Below, piece by piece: positions 43,862-52,521 of a DNA stretch of 64,000 bases. The notes below the pieces were generated by a model. That model made no database searches and was not told the DNA's origin. It saw only the letters and a program-made list of their open reading frames with translations. The translations under genes and the position numbers were made by a program. Origin of the DNA: Pseudobutyrivibrio xylanivorans DSM 14809 (GTDB lineage: Bacteria; Bacillota; Clostridia; Lachnospirales; Lachnospiraceae); the NCBI RefSeq assembly GCF_900141825.1, contig NZ_FQYQ01000001.1:186001-250000 (forward strand). Direction: 5' to 3'. Each line of letters begins with the position of its first letter. The first letter of the stretch is position 1.

Positions 43862-46800
43862 ATGAAGAAAATGAAAAAAGCCGTGGCATTGGGATTATCT
43901 ATTGCTATGGCTACTTCAGGCGCGCAGCTAACTGGCCTAGGGGCAATGAAGGCAGAGGCTGCTTCAAACATTTCAAGAGTGTCAGTACATGATCCATCTA
44001 TTTTTGCAGAAGATGGCAAATACTATGTATTTGGCTCACATATTGCCACAGCGTCTTCGGATGATTTAGTCAACTGGACACAGGTTTCAAGAGATTATCA
44101 GGATGTTAGCGGCAATGTAATTTATGGAAATTTAAGAGAAAATCTTGCAGAGTCATTTAAGTGGGCAGGATATGACGACGGCGACTGTGCCGGTGGAAAT
44201 TATGCAGTTTGGGCTCCAGATGTAATCTACAATCCAGATTATGTTTGGGAAGATGGAAGCAAGGGAGCGTACATGCTTTATTACAGTGCTTCATCTACAT
44301 GGCGCCGTTCTTGCATTGGCTATATGGTATCGAAGAGCTATGATGGTGGATACCAGTATGGTGGAACAGTAGTATATTCAGGCTTCACAAACACAGGAAG
44401 TGTAAATTACGATGGTAATAGCAAGAGAGATACAACCTATACTAATGACTATTTACCTTTTAATGATTTAATTGCAGATGGTGTAATTGATGGGGATGTA
44501 TCCACATGGAAATGCTTTAATAAGGACGGTAGCTGGAACAATAATTATGCTCCAAATGCCATTGACCCAACTCTTTTCTTTGATGCCACAGGTGAGCATT
44601 TATATATGGTATATGGCTCATGGTCAGGTGGATTATTTATCCTGGAGCTTGATAAGACAACAGGTGAAGCAATCTATCCTGGAACAGATGGAGTAGAGGA
44701 AACAAGTGGTAATTATGTGGATAGATATTTTGGTGTTCATATTGCAGGTGGAAATCACCAGTCTGGCGAGGGTCCATACATTGAATACGATAAGAATACC
44801 GGCTATTACTACATGTACGAAACATATGGTGGACTTACAACAACTGGCGGATATAACATGCGTCTCTTCCGCTCTAAAAATGTTTTTGGTCCATATGTTG
44901 ATCCAGCTGGAAATGAGGCCGGTGGAAGTGGTGTAAATTGCTATAAATATGGCGTAAAGCTGATTGGTAATTATCAGTTCTATGGACAGCCTGGTTATAG
45001 AGCAGCCGGTCATAACTCAGCAATGATTACCGATGATGGAAAGTATTATCTTTTCTATCATCAGAGATTTTTAGATTCATACCGTGGTGAAGGACATGAG
45101 GTTAGAGTTAGACAGCAGTTCTTAAATGAAGATGACTGGCTCGTAACAGCAGTATACGAAAATCGTAATGAGCAGATTCAGAAGTATACAAAGGACGATG
45201 TAGTAGGAAGCTATGAGTTTGTAAATCATGGAAATGCTGAAAAGGATGGCAGCATGATTTCTACTGAATCAGTTATTTTAAATGAAGATGGTACTATTTC
45301 AGGTGACAAAACAGGCTCTTGGACAATGGCAGATGCTGCTGATTATACATATGTAACATTAAATATAGGTGATGCTACTTATAAGGGCGTTTTCTTTGAG
45401 CAGTCAAATGATAATGATGAAAAGACAATGACCTTTACAGCAATTGGAAATAATAATCTGGCTGTGTGGGGAAGCAAATTTGAAGAGTCAGAAGACCTGG
45501 TGGTTGGCAAGGTTATCGATCAGCTGGCAGGAATGCTTCCAGATACAACAAGAGAGAACCTCTCTCTTCCAAAGACTCTTTCAGGTGCAACAATCACATG
45601 GAACTCAGACACACCATCTGTATTATCAAACGAGGGTGTAGTATCAGTTCCATCAGTAGATACAAAGGTAAAGCTTACAGCAACAATTACTTGCGGTGCC
45701 GAGTCTAGGACTGCAGAGTATGAGATAATGGTATACGATGGCCCAAATATTATTGCAGGATATGATTTTGAAAATGTAGATGGGACAAGTGTTTCAGCTA
45801 CTGGTGCCTCAGTAGTAGGTGGAAATGCAACATTAATGGGAACAGCTTCTGTAATCAATGATGAGACTAGAGGGGAGGTTCTGAAAGTTGAGAATAGTGA
45901 AGGGAATAAGCAGGTTAATTATTTATCTTTGCCAAATGATCTATTCAAGGATATTGATAAGTCTGGCTATACTGTAAGCATGTGGGTAAATATTGATGCT
46001 TCTACCTGGGAGCACAGTGCTCTTTTTGAAGCAGATATGGTTTCAGGTGGTGCAGCTACAGGCAATTATCCTATGACAAGAATCGGTGCTAATCTGATAG
46101 GAAGAATCAATGCAAATGATTATTCTGACGCGGTTCCAGGAGTTGCCTATGGAGAATTAACAGGTAAATGGCAGCTGGTAACATATACAGTGGATACAAA
46201 GGGTATCAAGGTTTATTTAAATGGTAACCAGATTGTATACGACAAGAAGGATATCTCTAATTGCTTCAGTGGCAAAAATGCAGCAATTCAGAATGCTAAT
46301 CATATAATGGTTGGTGCAGGTGATATTTGGTCAGATGAGGATTGTAGAAATGCTTTATTTGATGATGTTCGTATATACGATACTGCACTGACAGCATCTG
46401 AGATAAGTAGTCTTTATGATGCAACATATATGGATAATAAAGAAGATGAGCCAAAAGAGCCAGAGCATAAGGTTAAGCCTATAGCAGAGGAGGAGCCTGA
46501 TGTTGAGGGAATGACAAAGCTTTATATTAGACTAGAGGACGATGAGTTCTATGAGGAAGCAAATGTATATGCTGTAGACGCTGATGGAAATCCAGTAGGT
46601 TTTGGTGAGGAACCAGGAAAAGCAATGGTTCACATAGGAAATGGCTGGTATTCAGTAAACGTTCCAAATGAACTTTTAGCCTCAGAGGCTGATGAAGAAA
46701 AAATAGATTCTGAGAGTGAGGAAACAAAGTCTGAGGAAATTCCAACAGAGGAAACAATTCTTGATAAAGTGGAAGAGGTTCTTGAGGAATTAGTAGATGA

Positions 46801-47536
46801 AATAAAATCAGCATTCTCACCAATTGAGGTAAAAGCGGCTGAGTCCAATATTTTTGCAGATGGAGTGACATTAAGTGTTAATAATGGAAAGGGCTACAGT
46901 ATAGCCGATGCAAATTCATTATTTATAAAGTTAAGGCCAAGTGCCGAAGAGCTTAAACAGGAAGAATCAGAGGAACCGGCAGAAGTACCAGTGGAGGAAC
47001 CTGCACATTCTGAGCCAGCTCCAGTACCACAGCCTGCAGCAGGCAATCAGACTGCTCAGCCAGCACCATCTAATCAGAGCAGCTCATCTAATCAGAGCAG
47101 CTCATCAAGCTCAAATAGCGCATCTACCGCAGTGTCAGCTCAGCCTGCAGCTAATAATACAGTTACAACAGTTGCAGAAGCTCAGGTGCCATTAGCAGGT
47201 GACACTAAGATTGCTAGTAACAAGGCAAACAAGGTAACTAAGACTAAAGCAACAAAGGCAACAACAGATACAACCGAAGAAAAACTCTCAGAAGAAGCAA
47301 ACACAGAAGAGACAGAAGAAAATGATACTGCTGAAAACACAGAGGAAGCTTCAGTGGCTTCCGGGGAGTCAGAAAAGTCAGTAACAGAGGAAGCTATTGA
47401 GGATGAGGAGGTAGCAAAAGCTGCCCTTGAAGAGGAGATAAACTCAAATGGTTTTGGAATTGTCCCTATAGTAATAATAATCTTAATAGCCTTCGGTGGT
47501 GCTACGACAGCTTACTTACTTAGAAAAAATAAATAA
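43862..47536 (+). CDS. Cell-surface GH43 arabinanase with LamG domain
   Basis: 1224 residues. A signal peptide (1-33, cleaved after AEA), a GH43 five-blade propeller (about 38-420), an Ig-like domain (about 545-630), a LamG/concanavalin domain (about 635-860), a Glu/Pro/Ser-rich wall-spanning stretch, and a C-terminal helix followed by RKNK. The general base Asp is in VHDPSIF, the second Asp in AIDPTLF, and the acid Glu in SGEGPYIEY, so it should be active on arabinan. There is no LPxTG; a membrane anchor is likely. It fits a plant-fibre habitat such as the rumen or gut. Confidence 0.88.
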   Translation: MKKMKKAVALGLSIAMATSGAQLTGLGAMKAEAASNISRVSVHDPSIFAEDGKYYVFGSHIATASSDDLVNWTQVSRDYQDVSGNVIYGNLRENLAESFKWAGYDDGDCAGGNYAVWAPDVIYNPDYVWEDGSKGAYMLYYSASSTWRRSCIGYMVSKSYDGGYQYGGTVVYSGFTNTGSVNYDGNSKRDTTYTNDYLPFNDLIADGVIDGDVSTWKCFNKDGSWNNNYAPNAIDPTLFFDATGEHLYMVYGSWSGGLFILELDKTTGEAIYPGTDGVEETSGNYVDRYFGVHIAGGNHQSGEGPYIEYDKNTGYYYMYETYGGLTTTGGYNMRLFRSKNVFGPYVDPAGNEAGGSGVNCYKYGVKLIGNYQFYGQPGYRAAGHNSAMITDDGKYYLFYHQRFLDSYRGEGHEVRVRQQFLNEDDWLVTAVYENRNEQIQKYTKDDVVGSYEFVNHGNAEKDGSMISTESVILNEDGTISGDKTGSWTMADAADYTYVTLNIGDATYKGVFFEQSNDNDEKTMTFTAIGNNNLAVWGSKFEESEDLVVGKVIDQLAGMLPDTTRENLSLPKTLSGATITWNSDTPSVLSNEGVVSVPSVDTKVKLTATITCGAESRTAEYEIMVYDGPNIIAGYDFENVDGTSVSATGASVVGGNATLMGTASVINDETRGEVLKVENSEGNKQVNYLSLPNDLFKDIDKSGYTVSMWVNIDASTWEHSALFEADMVSGGAATGNYPMTRIGANLIGRINANDYSDAVPGVAYGELTGKWQLVTYTVDTKGIKVYLNGNQIVYDKKDISNCFSGKNAAIQNANHIMVGAGDIWSDEDCRNALFDDVRIYDTALTASEISSLYDATYMDNKEDEPKEPEHKVKPIAEEEPDVEGMTKLYIRLEDDEFYEEANVYAVDADGNPVGFGEEPGKAMVHIGNGWYSVNVPNELLASEADEEKIDSESEETKSEEIPTEETILDKVEEVLEELVDEIKSAFSPIEVKAAESNIFADGVTLSVNNGKGYSIADANSLFIKLRPSAEELKQEESEEPAEVPVEEPAHSEPAPVPQPAAGNQTAQPAPSNQSSSSNQSSSSSSNSASTAVSAQPAANNTVTTVAEAQVPLAGDTKIASNKANKVTKTKATKATTDTTEEKLSEEANTEETEENDTAENTEEASVASGESEKSVTEEAIEDEEVAKAALEEEINSNGFGIVPIVIIILIAFGGATTAYLLRKNK

Positions 47537-47543
47537 TCCCTCA

Positions 47544-47580
47544 TGGAATAAGGCACAGGTCGTTTGACCTGTGCCATTCC
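47544..47580. terminator. Bidirectional terminator between arabinanase and nucleotidase genes
   Basis: GGCACAGGTC / GACCTGTGCC around GTTT, extended by GGAAT / ATTCC. Confidence 0.85.
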
Positions 47581-47584
47581 TGCT

Positions 47585-48181
47585 TTATTTCACTAATTCT
47601 CTAATAGTTTTCCAGTCTATACATCTGTGATAGTTATCATTTGGAAGTTCTGTATTGCGGTTCCATGGGCGGTCAAATACCATTACCTTTAAAGCTGGTA
47701 AATGATCAAAAAATTTGAACGCAAGAGGTGAATCCTCTATAGCATAATCAAAGTGCATCTTATAATACTCTTCCAGCTTTAAGCTAAATTCACTGTCTTT
47801 AATAAAGCTGTCACGTCCATATTTATCGAGACAGTAGAGCTTTACTCGCTGAAGATTATGTTCGTCAAGCCACTGACGTGAAGCCTCATAGGCGCTGTAT
47901 GGCCTGCCTGTGATTATAGATACATTATGGCCTTCATCTAGCCACCTATTAATTGTTTCAGAAGCACCGGGTGTCTCATCGTAAGTTAATAGTACTTCAG
48001 GAGTATGAGCCTTTATCATCATTTCCTGATACTGCTCCTCAGTTAATGAAAAAGATTTTTGTAAGTTGAAAAATTGTATATTCTCGTAAGGTATATCCTT
48101 ATCAAACATTTCCTTTACAAGCCCTGAAAAGTGAAGGGCAGTCTCACAAAGACAATCGTCAAAATCTACGTAAATATTCAT
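47585..48181 (-). CDS. HAD-family 5'-nucleotidase-like phosphatase
   Basis: 198 residues. The HAD nucleophile motif is DFDDCLCET at residues 6-14, motif II lies in SIITGRP, and the acidic motif is EDSPLAF. It is closest in style to 5'(3')-deoxyribonucleotidases (DFDDxL start). It probably dephosphorylates nucleotides. Alone, converging on the arabinanase gene. Confidence 0.78.
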   Translation of the reverse strand: MNIYVDFDDCLCETALHFSGLVKEMFDKDIPYENIQFFNLQKSFSLTEEQYQEMMIKAHTPEVLLTYDETPGASETINRWLDEGHNVSIITGRPYSAYEASRQWLDEHNLQRVKLYCLDKYGRDSFIKDSEFSLKLEEYYKMHFDYAIEDSPLAFKFFDHLPALKVMVFDRPWNRNTELPNDNYHRCIDWKTIRELVK

Positions 48182-48289
48182 GTGCGTTCTCCATTTATCA
48201 GTTTAATAGCATCACAATGATACCATAACATTCCATAGCTATAAACTCATTTTATAGCCGGCTCTAATTTTCTTTAGTAACTAGGAGTA

Positions 48290-48344
48290 TTGACTTATAT
48301 TCGGCTGTCACATATAATTCCTATCAACCTAGTAAGTGAGTAGG
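48290..48344 (+). promoter_or_regulatory. Strong promoter and candidate operator ahead of the Cys-rich mini-ORF
   Basis: TTGACT (48290) and TATAAT (48313) are 17 bases apart. CCTAGTAAGTGAGTAGG at 48328-48344 covers the expected start of transcription and matches the sites at 39700 and 42351. Confidence 0.68.
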
Positions 48345-48388
48345 AAATAAAAAATACTTACAAAAATAATTTGAAAGGAACAGACTAA

Positions 48389-48520
48389 ATGAGAACAACA
48401 ATTTCTACAGCTATGATGAATACTTGTATGTGTAAGGCCTGCTGTCAGACTTCTATTTGTTGTACTTGTAAAACAGTCTGTATGAATAAAACTAAAAAAA
48501 GATTTAGGCAAAAGCAATAG
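48389..48520 (+). CDS. Cys-rich 43-residue peptide, possible leader peptide
   Basis: Reads MRTTISTAMMNTCMCKACC and continues to RFRQKQ. Eight Cys fall at residues 13, 15, 18, 19, 24, 25, 27 and 31; the tail is basic. AAAGGAA lies upstream and a strong promoter lies 70 bases before. A terminator follows 38 bases after the stop, and then YezD. It could be a cysteine-sensing leader peptide, a metal-binding peptide or a modified-peptide precursor. The promoter motif and the sulfur-type genes downstream favour the first. Confidence 0.6.
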   Translation: MRTTISTAMMNTCMCKACCQTSICCTCKTVCMNKTKKRFRQKQ

Positions 48521-48531
48521 GTTTTAAAATA

Positions 48532-48543
48532 TCGTATATACGA
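48532..48543 (+). promoter_or_regulatory. 12-bp palindrome between the mini-ORF and its terminator
   Basis: TCGTATATACGA within ATATCGTATATACGAATTAAATT, the same as the site upstream of pdxS. Confidence 0.45.
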
Positions 48544-48558
48544 ATTAAATTTTTTAAG

Positions 48559-48604
48559 AAGACTTAAGACCAAAGCTTTTAGCTAAGGACCTTAAGTCTT
48601 TTTT
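48559..48604 (+). terminator. Terminator or attenuator before the tRNA-like sequence
   Basis: Perfect 10-bp stem AAGACTTAAG / CTTAAGTCTT followed by TTTT. Placed between the Cys-rich mini-ORF and YezD. Confidence 0.8.
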
Positions 48605-48675
48605 GGTGTCATAGCCGCTGGAAAGGCATAGGCGAGGCATCGCTGAAGTTGGTGGTTCGAATCCATCTGGCACCA
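48605..48675 (+). ncRNA. tRNA-like sequence without a normal anticodon loop
   Basis: 71 bases with a 7-bp acceptor (GGTGTCA / TGGCACC), a D-arm GCC-GCTGGAAA-GGC, and a T-arm GGTGG-TTCGAAT-CCATC (TTCGAAT loop). The overall size and arms resemble clostridial tRNA-Cys. The region for the anticodon arm pairs only as GGCGA-GGCA-TCGCT with a 4-base loop, so no seven-base loop and no anticodon can form. It is probably a pseudo-tRNA or a tRNA mimic acting in the YezD leader. Confidence 0.6.
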
Positions 48676-48696
48676 GTGAGGGTGAAAGGAGAGAAT

Positions 48697-48840
48697 ATGG
48701 CAGAAGTTAAAGAAGTAACTGAAAATCAACTGGCAAAAATCAAAGATTACATCGAGTCCATAAAATATGGCTCCGTAAACATCATCATTCAGGATGGCAA
48801 AATCATCCAGATAGACAAAAGTGAAAAAATAAGGCTATAA
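48697..48840 (+). CDS. yezD: YezD family protein (DUF2292)
   Basis: 47 residues from the ATG at 48697 (AAAGGAGAG upstream). MAEVKEVTENQLAKIKDYI and YGSVNIIIQDGKIIQIDKSEKIR match YezD, a small protein found with sulfate and cysteine assimilation genes. Its role is unknown. It ends 14 bases before the first leader element and 123 bases before metK. Confidence 0.8.
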   Translation: MAEVKEVTENQLAKIKDYIESIKYGSVNIIIQDGKIIQIDKSEKIRL

Positions 48841-48854
48841 AGAAAAGATTTAGA

Positions 48855-48920
48855 ACTGACTAGACAACTAGAGGTTCAGGAACACGGTTTCATTCGCTGT
48901 GCTCTTGAGCCTCTTTTTTT
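48855..48920 (+). promoter_or_regulatory. Hairpin-terminator leader element, copy A (metK)
   Basis: ACTGACTAGACAACTAGAGG has a small hairpin CTAG-acaa-CTAG directly followed by a terminator whose stem starts with the GAGGTTCAG and ends in CTTGAGCCTC, then seven T. Copies B, C and D share the core CTGACYAGAAAACTRGAGG. Copies B and D have CCAG/CTGG-type stems where A and C have CTAG/CTAG, so the hairpin covaries. The placement before metK suggests transcription attenuation in response to a SAM or methionine signal. Confidence 0.65.
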
Positions 48921-48963
48921 CTATAAAAAAACAAAAAAGAAACAAAAAGGAGAAAAAAAGAAC

Positions 48964-50208
48964 ATGGGAAAGTTATTCACATCAGAATCAGTAACAGAGG
49001 GACATCCAGACAAAATTGCAGACCAAATTTCTGATGCAATCCTTGATGAGCTACTTGCTCAGGATCCATATTCTAGAGTCGCTGCTGAGACAACAGTAGC
49101 AACAGGACTAGCTCTTGTTGTAGGAGAGATTACAACAAAGGCTTATGTGGACATTGCAAAGGTTGCCAAGGAAACAATCAGAGAGATTGGTTATGTAAAT
49201 AACGTTGATGGATATAATGCAGATTCAATTGCAGTACTTACATCAATTGATGAGCAGTCAGCAGATATTGCACTTGGAGTTGATAAGGCATTTGAATCAA
49301 AACAGGAAGGAGTGACGGAAGATTTTGGAACAGGAGCAGGTGACCAGGGAATCATTTTTGGATACGCGACAGATGAGACACCAGAATATTTACCACCAGC
49401 TATTTCGTTTGCTCATCGTCTTACTAGACAACTTACAAAGGTTCGAAAGGATGGAACACTTCCATACCTTAGACCAGATGGAAAATCACAGGTAACTGTG
49501 GAATTTGCAGAGGATGGACAGACTGTAAAGAGAGTACATACCATCGTAATTTCAACACAGCATGCAGAGGATGTAACTCTTGAGCAGATTCGTAAAGACG
49601 TAATTGAATACGTCATAAAGCCGGTAATTCCAGAAGAACTCCTAGACGAAAACACCATATATTATGTAAATCCAACTGGAAGATTTGTTATCGGTGGTCC
49701 ACAGGGAGATGCAGGACTGACAGGACGTAAGATTATCGTGGATACCTATGGTGGCACAGGTCGTCACGGCGGCGGTGCTTTCTCAGGAAAGGATCCAACA
49801 AAGGTTGACCGTTCTGCAGCCTACGCAGCTCGCTGGGTAGCAAAGAATCTTGTGGCTGCAGGATTAGCAAAGAGACTTGAAGTAGAGCTTGCATACGCAA
49901 TCGGAGTAGCAAGGCCAGTATCAATTGCCGTAGACACATTTGGAACAGGAGTGATTGATGATGAAAAAATTGTTGAAATTATTGAAAGAGTATTTGATCT
50001 CAGACCAGCAGCAATCATCGATGCCCTTAATCTTCGTAGGCCAATCTACAAGCAGACTGCTGCTTATGGACATTTCGGCAGGACCGATGTGGACTTACCT
50101 TGGGAGCATTTAGATAAGGTGGAGGAGATAAAGAGCTACCTTAATGAGATAAAAGTTGATTTGGCTGTTCAGTATATTTCTGAGGCTAAGGAAGCAGTAC
50201 AAGTATAA
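48964..50208 (+). CDS. metK: S-adenosylmethionine synthetase
   Basis: 414 residues, slightly longer than the common 385-400. Converts methionine and ATP to SAM. Signatures: [33 protein letters not shown] and [23 protein letters not shown]. It heads an operon with the nitrogenase-like genes (next start 18 bases on) and would feed the two radical SAM enzymes. It may be a second, pathway-specific copy in the genome. Confidence 0.95.
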   Translation: MGKLFTSESVTEGHPDKIADQISDAILDELLAQDPYSRVAAETTVATGLALVVGEITTKAYVDIAKVAKETIREIGYVNNVDGYNADSIAVLTSIDEQSADIALGVDKAFESKQEGVTEDFGTGAGDQGIIFGYATDETPEYLPPAISFAHRLTRQLTKVRKDGTLPYLRPDGKSQVTVEFAEDGQTVKRVHTIVISTQHAEDVTLEQIRKDVIEYVIKPVIPEELLDENTIYYVNPTGRFVIGGPQGDAGLTGRKIIVDTYGGTGRHGGGAFSGKDPTKVDRSAAYAARWVAKNLVAAGLAKRLEVELAYAIGVARPVSIAVDTFGTGVIDDEKIVEIIERVFDLRPAAIIDALNLRRPIYKQTAAYGHFGRTDVDLPWEHLDKVEEIKSYLNEIKVDLAVQYISEAKEAVQV

Positions 50209-50225
50209 GGAAGGTATAAGGAAAA

Positions 50226-51101
50226 ATGGCAGAGAAAATCGGAAAACATATCGCTATCTATGGCAAGGGTGGAATTGGAAAATCTACAACAACATCAAAT
50301 ATTAGTGCAGCACTTGCAGAGGCTGGATATAGAGTAATTCAGATTGGATGCGATCCAAAGAGTGATTCAACAAACACACTTAGAGGAAATAACTACCTTC
50401 CAACTGTTCTTGATAGCTTAAGAGAAGGTAACAAAATCCATTTGGATGATATTTCTGTAAAGGGATTTGGCGGAGTACTTTGTATTGAATCTGGTGGACC
50501 AGTTCCTGGTGTAGGCTGTGCAGGACGAGGAATCAATGCAGCTGTAAATCTTCTTCAGGAGCTTAATCTTTTTGAAGAGTTCAAGCCAGACTACGTTCTT
50601 TATGATGTACTTGGCGACGTTGTATGTGGAGGTTTTGCAGTTCCAATCAGAGATGGAATTACAGACAGAGCTTATGTTGTATCATCATCAGATTTCATGG
50701 CTTTATATGCAGCCAACAATCTTTTCAAGGCCATTAACAAGTACGCACCTACAGGTGGTGCAAAGCTTGGTGGTGTTATTGCAAATAGTATGAAGCCTGG
50801 ATACCATCGTGAAATCGTAGAGGATTTTGTAGCAAAGACTGGTACAAGCATTGCAGGATACGTAAATCGTTCTATCGATGTACAGCAGTCAGAGCTTTAT
50901 GGTAAGACTGTTATTGAGGCAAAGCCAAATAGTGCTCAGGCTGACATTTATAGAAATCTTGCAAAATATATTGCAGAAAATGAGAATCTTGTGGTTCCAA
51001 ATCCACTTGGCTCTGCTGAGCTTAGAGACTGGGCAAGAAACTGGGGAGATCGTATTTACGATATTGAAAGCGGAGTGGTAGGCGTCGCAGAAGCAATTTA
51101 G
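50226..51101 (+). CDS. Nitrogenase-like reductase component (NifH family)
   Basis: 291 residues. Walker [10 protein letters not shown] (13-21), the [4Fe-4S] ligands Cys98 (GVGCAGRG) and Cys134 (DVVCGGFA), and the switch DPKSDST. A homodimeric ATPase that delivers low-potential electrons to a D-K partner. The partner genes follow immediately. NifE, NifN, NifB and nitrogen-regulation genes are absent, so dinitrogen fixation is unlikely. Confidence 0.9.
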   Translation: MAEKIGKHIAIYGKGGIGKSTTTSNISAALAEAGYRVIQIGCDPKSDSTNTLRGNNYLPTVLDSLREGNKIHLDDISVKGFGGVLCIESGGPVPGVGCAGRGINAAVNLLQELNLFEEFKPDYVLYDVLGDVVCGGFAVPIRDGITDRAYVVSSSDFMALYAANNLFKAINKYAPTGGAKLGGVIANSMKPGYHREIVEDFVAKTGTSIAGYVNRSIDVQQSELYGKTVIEAKPNSAQADIYRNLAKYIAENENLVVPNPLGSAELRDWARNWGDRIYDIESGVVGVAEAI

Positions 51102-51126
51102 TACCCCAGAAAGGAGAACGGGAAGT

Positions 51127-52521
51127 ATGAGTTCTATAGATGATAGAAAAGCATTAACAAGAGAAAAACGTCTTAGCTCTCTTAGTCATTTTCATGGAAC
51201 ACTGGAAGGACTGATTGATGAAACCTCTGGAGAAGAGATAAAGCAGAGAATCAGAACCTTCTCACAGATACATGATGATGAAACTATCTATGCATTTGAT
51301 GTTCTTTCAAAGATTGAGGATGCTGCGATTATAGTAAATGGCTCAGTGGGATGTGGTGCTCTTGGAATATCTCAGTCTAATGTAAAGGACTTTAGCTGGT
51401 ACTCTACAAATCTTGTTGAGAGGGACACAATACTTGGCGGTGATGATAAGCTTAGAGAAGCTATTTTAAGAGCCTACGAAGAGAAGCATCCAAAGGTGAT
51501 ATTAATTATTGGAACACCGGTTGTAGCCATAAATAATGATGATATTAATTCGGTTATTTTGGAGCTTGAGGATGAGATAGGTATTCCTATTATCAGCATT
51601 TATACAGATGGTTTTAAGACCAAGACTCCAGTCACAGGTTACGATATCGTGACACACAGCTTGTTAAAATATCTGATTTCTAAAAATGTTGAGCTTAAGG
51701 ATAACTTCATTAATATAATTTCATTTTCGGAAGACATCGAAGACGTGGCAGCTATAGCCGAAATTTTCCATGAGCTTGATATTAAATTCCAGGTGATTCC
51801 TAGATTCTCAAGCGTAGATGAAATCAGAAGAGCATCAAGAGCGAGAGCCTCAGTTGTTCTTAATCCAGAAGAGGGAGACTATCTGGCAAGAGAGCTTGAG
51901 GAGCTTTATGAGATACCTTATATAGAGACAGAAGCTCCAATAGGATTTAGAGGAACAAAGAATTTTCTACTCAAGATTGCAGCATTCTTAAATATAGAAC
52001 AGGAAGTTGTTGATTATATCGAGAAGGTAGAGTCTGAGCTTGCTCAGGCAGTTGTAAAGGATGTGCTTGGAGATAGAAAAATCTTCATAGACGCATCACT
52101 TAGCAGGGTGCCGGCATATGCAAGATTATTCACTAATTTAGGTGGAGAAGTGGTAGGTTTTTCATCACCATTTGTGGATTTAGAGAATAGGAAGCAGCTT
52201 AAAAGACTGGATTTTCTACAGAAAAACACAGTTGCAATCATTGGAAATGGCCAGCAGTTTGAAAAGGCAAATGAATTATCAAAAAATCAGATAGATATTT
52301 TCTTCAGTGAAAATTCAGGAAGTTCATTTGCTACGGATGAGGGTGCTGTAGTTATTTCTACAAAGAATAAGGTAACTTACGGCTTTAAGGGAGTTGAAGT
52401 TATTGTAAATTCAATTAGGAAGGTAATTGGGTTCCAAAATAAATACAGACAGAATAGCAGTTATAAGGATAGCTGGAAGAAACGAAGTGGAAACTGGTAT
52501 GTAAAGCAGGAGGTAAGTTAG
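51127..52521 (+). CDS. Nitrogenase-like alpha component (NifD family), single-Cys variant
   Basis: 464 residues in the nitrogenase component 1 fold. GSVGCG at 72-77 matches the P-cluster segment GPVGCG of NifD, and NNDDIN matches the GDDI turn. Cys76 is the only Cys in the whole protein. The Cys that binds FeMo-co and two of the three NifD P-cluster Cys are missing, and no obvious cofactor His is seen. With three Cys in the K protein, the pair would hold one four-Cys cluster at their interface, as in the dark protochlorophyllide reductase class. The substrate site must differ from nitrogenase. Confidence 0.8.
   Translation: MSSIDDRKALTREKRLSSLSHFHGTLEGLIDETSGEEIKQRIRTFSQIHDDETIYAFDVLSKIEDAAIIVNGSVGCGALGISQSNVKDFSWYSTNLVERDTILGGDDKLREAILRAYEEKHPKVILIIGTPVVAINNDDINSVILELEDEIGIPIISIYTDGFKTKTPVTGYDIVTHSLLKYLISKNVELKDNFINIISFSEDIEDVAAIAEIFHELDIKFQVIPRFSSVDEIRRASRARASVVLNPEEGDYLARELEELYEIPYIETEAPIGFRGTKNFLLKIAAFLNIEQEVVDYIEKVESELAQAVVKDVLGDRKIFIDASLSRVPAYARLFTNLGGEVVGFSSPFVDLENRKQLKRLDFLQKNTVAIIGNGQQFEKANELSKNQIDIFFSENSGSSFATDEGAVVISTKNKVTYGFKGVEVIVNSIRKVIGFQNKYRQNSSYKDSWKKRSGNWYVKQEVS

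Noticed and set aside
48389-48520. SCIFF-type modified peptide precursor
   Set aside because: Cys spacing and the leader do not match, and no maturase of that type adjoins it; kept only as one possibility.
48605-48675. Functional tRNA-Cys
   Set aside because: No seven-base anticodon loop and no GCA anticodon in loop position can be formed.
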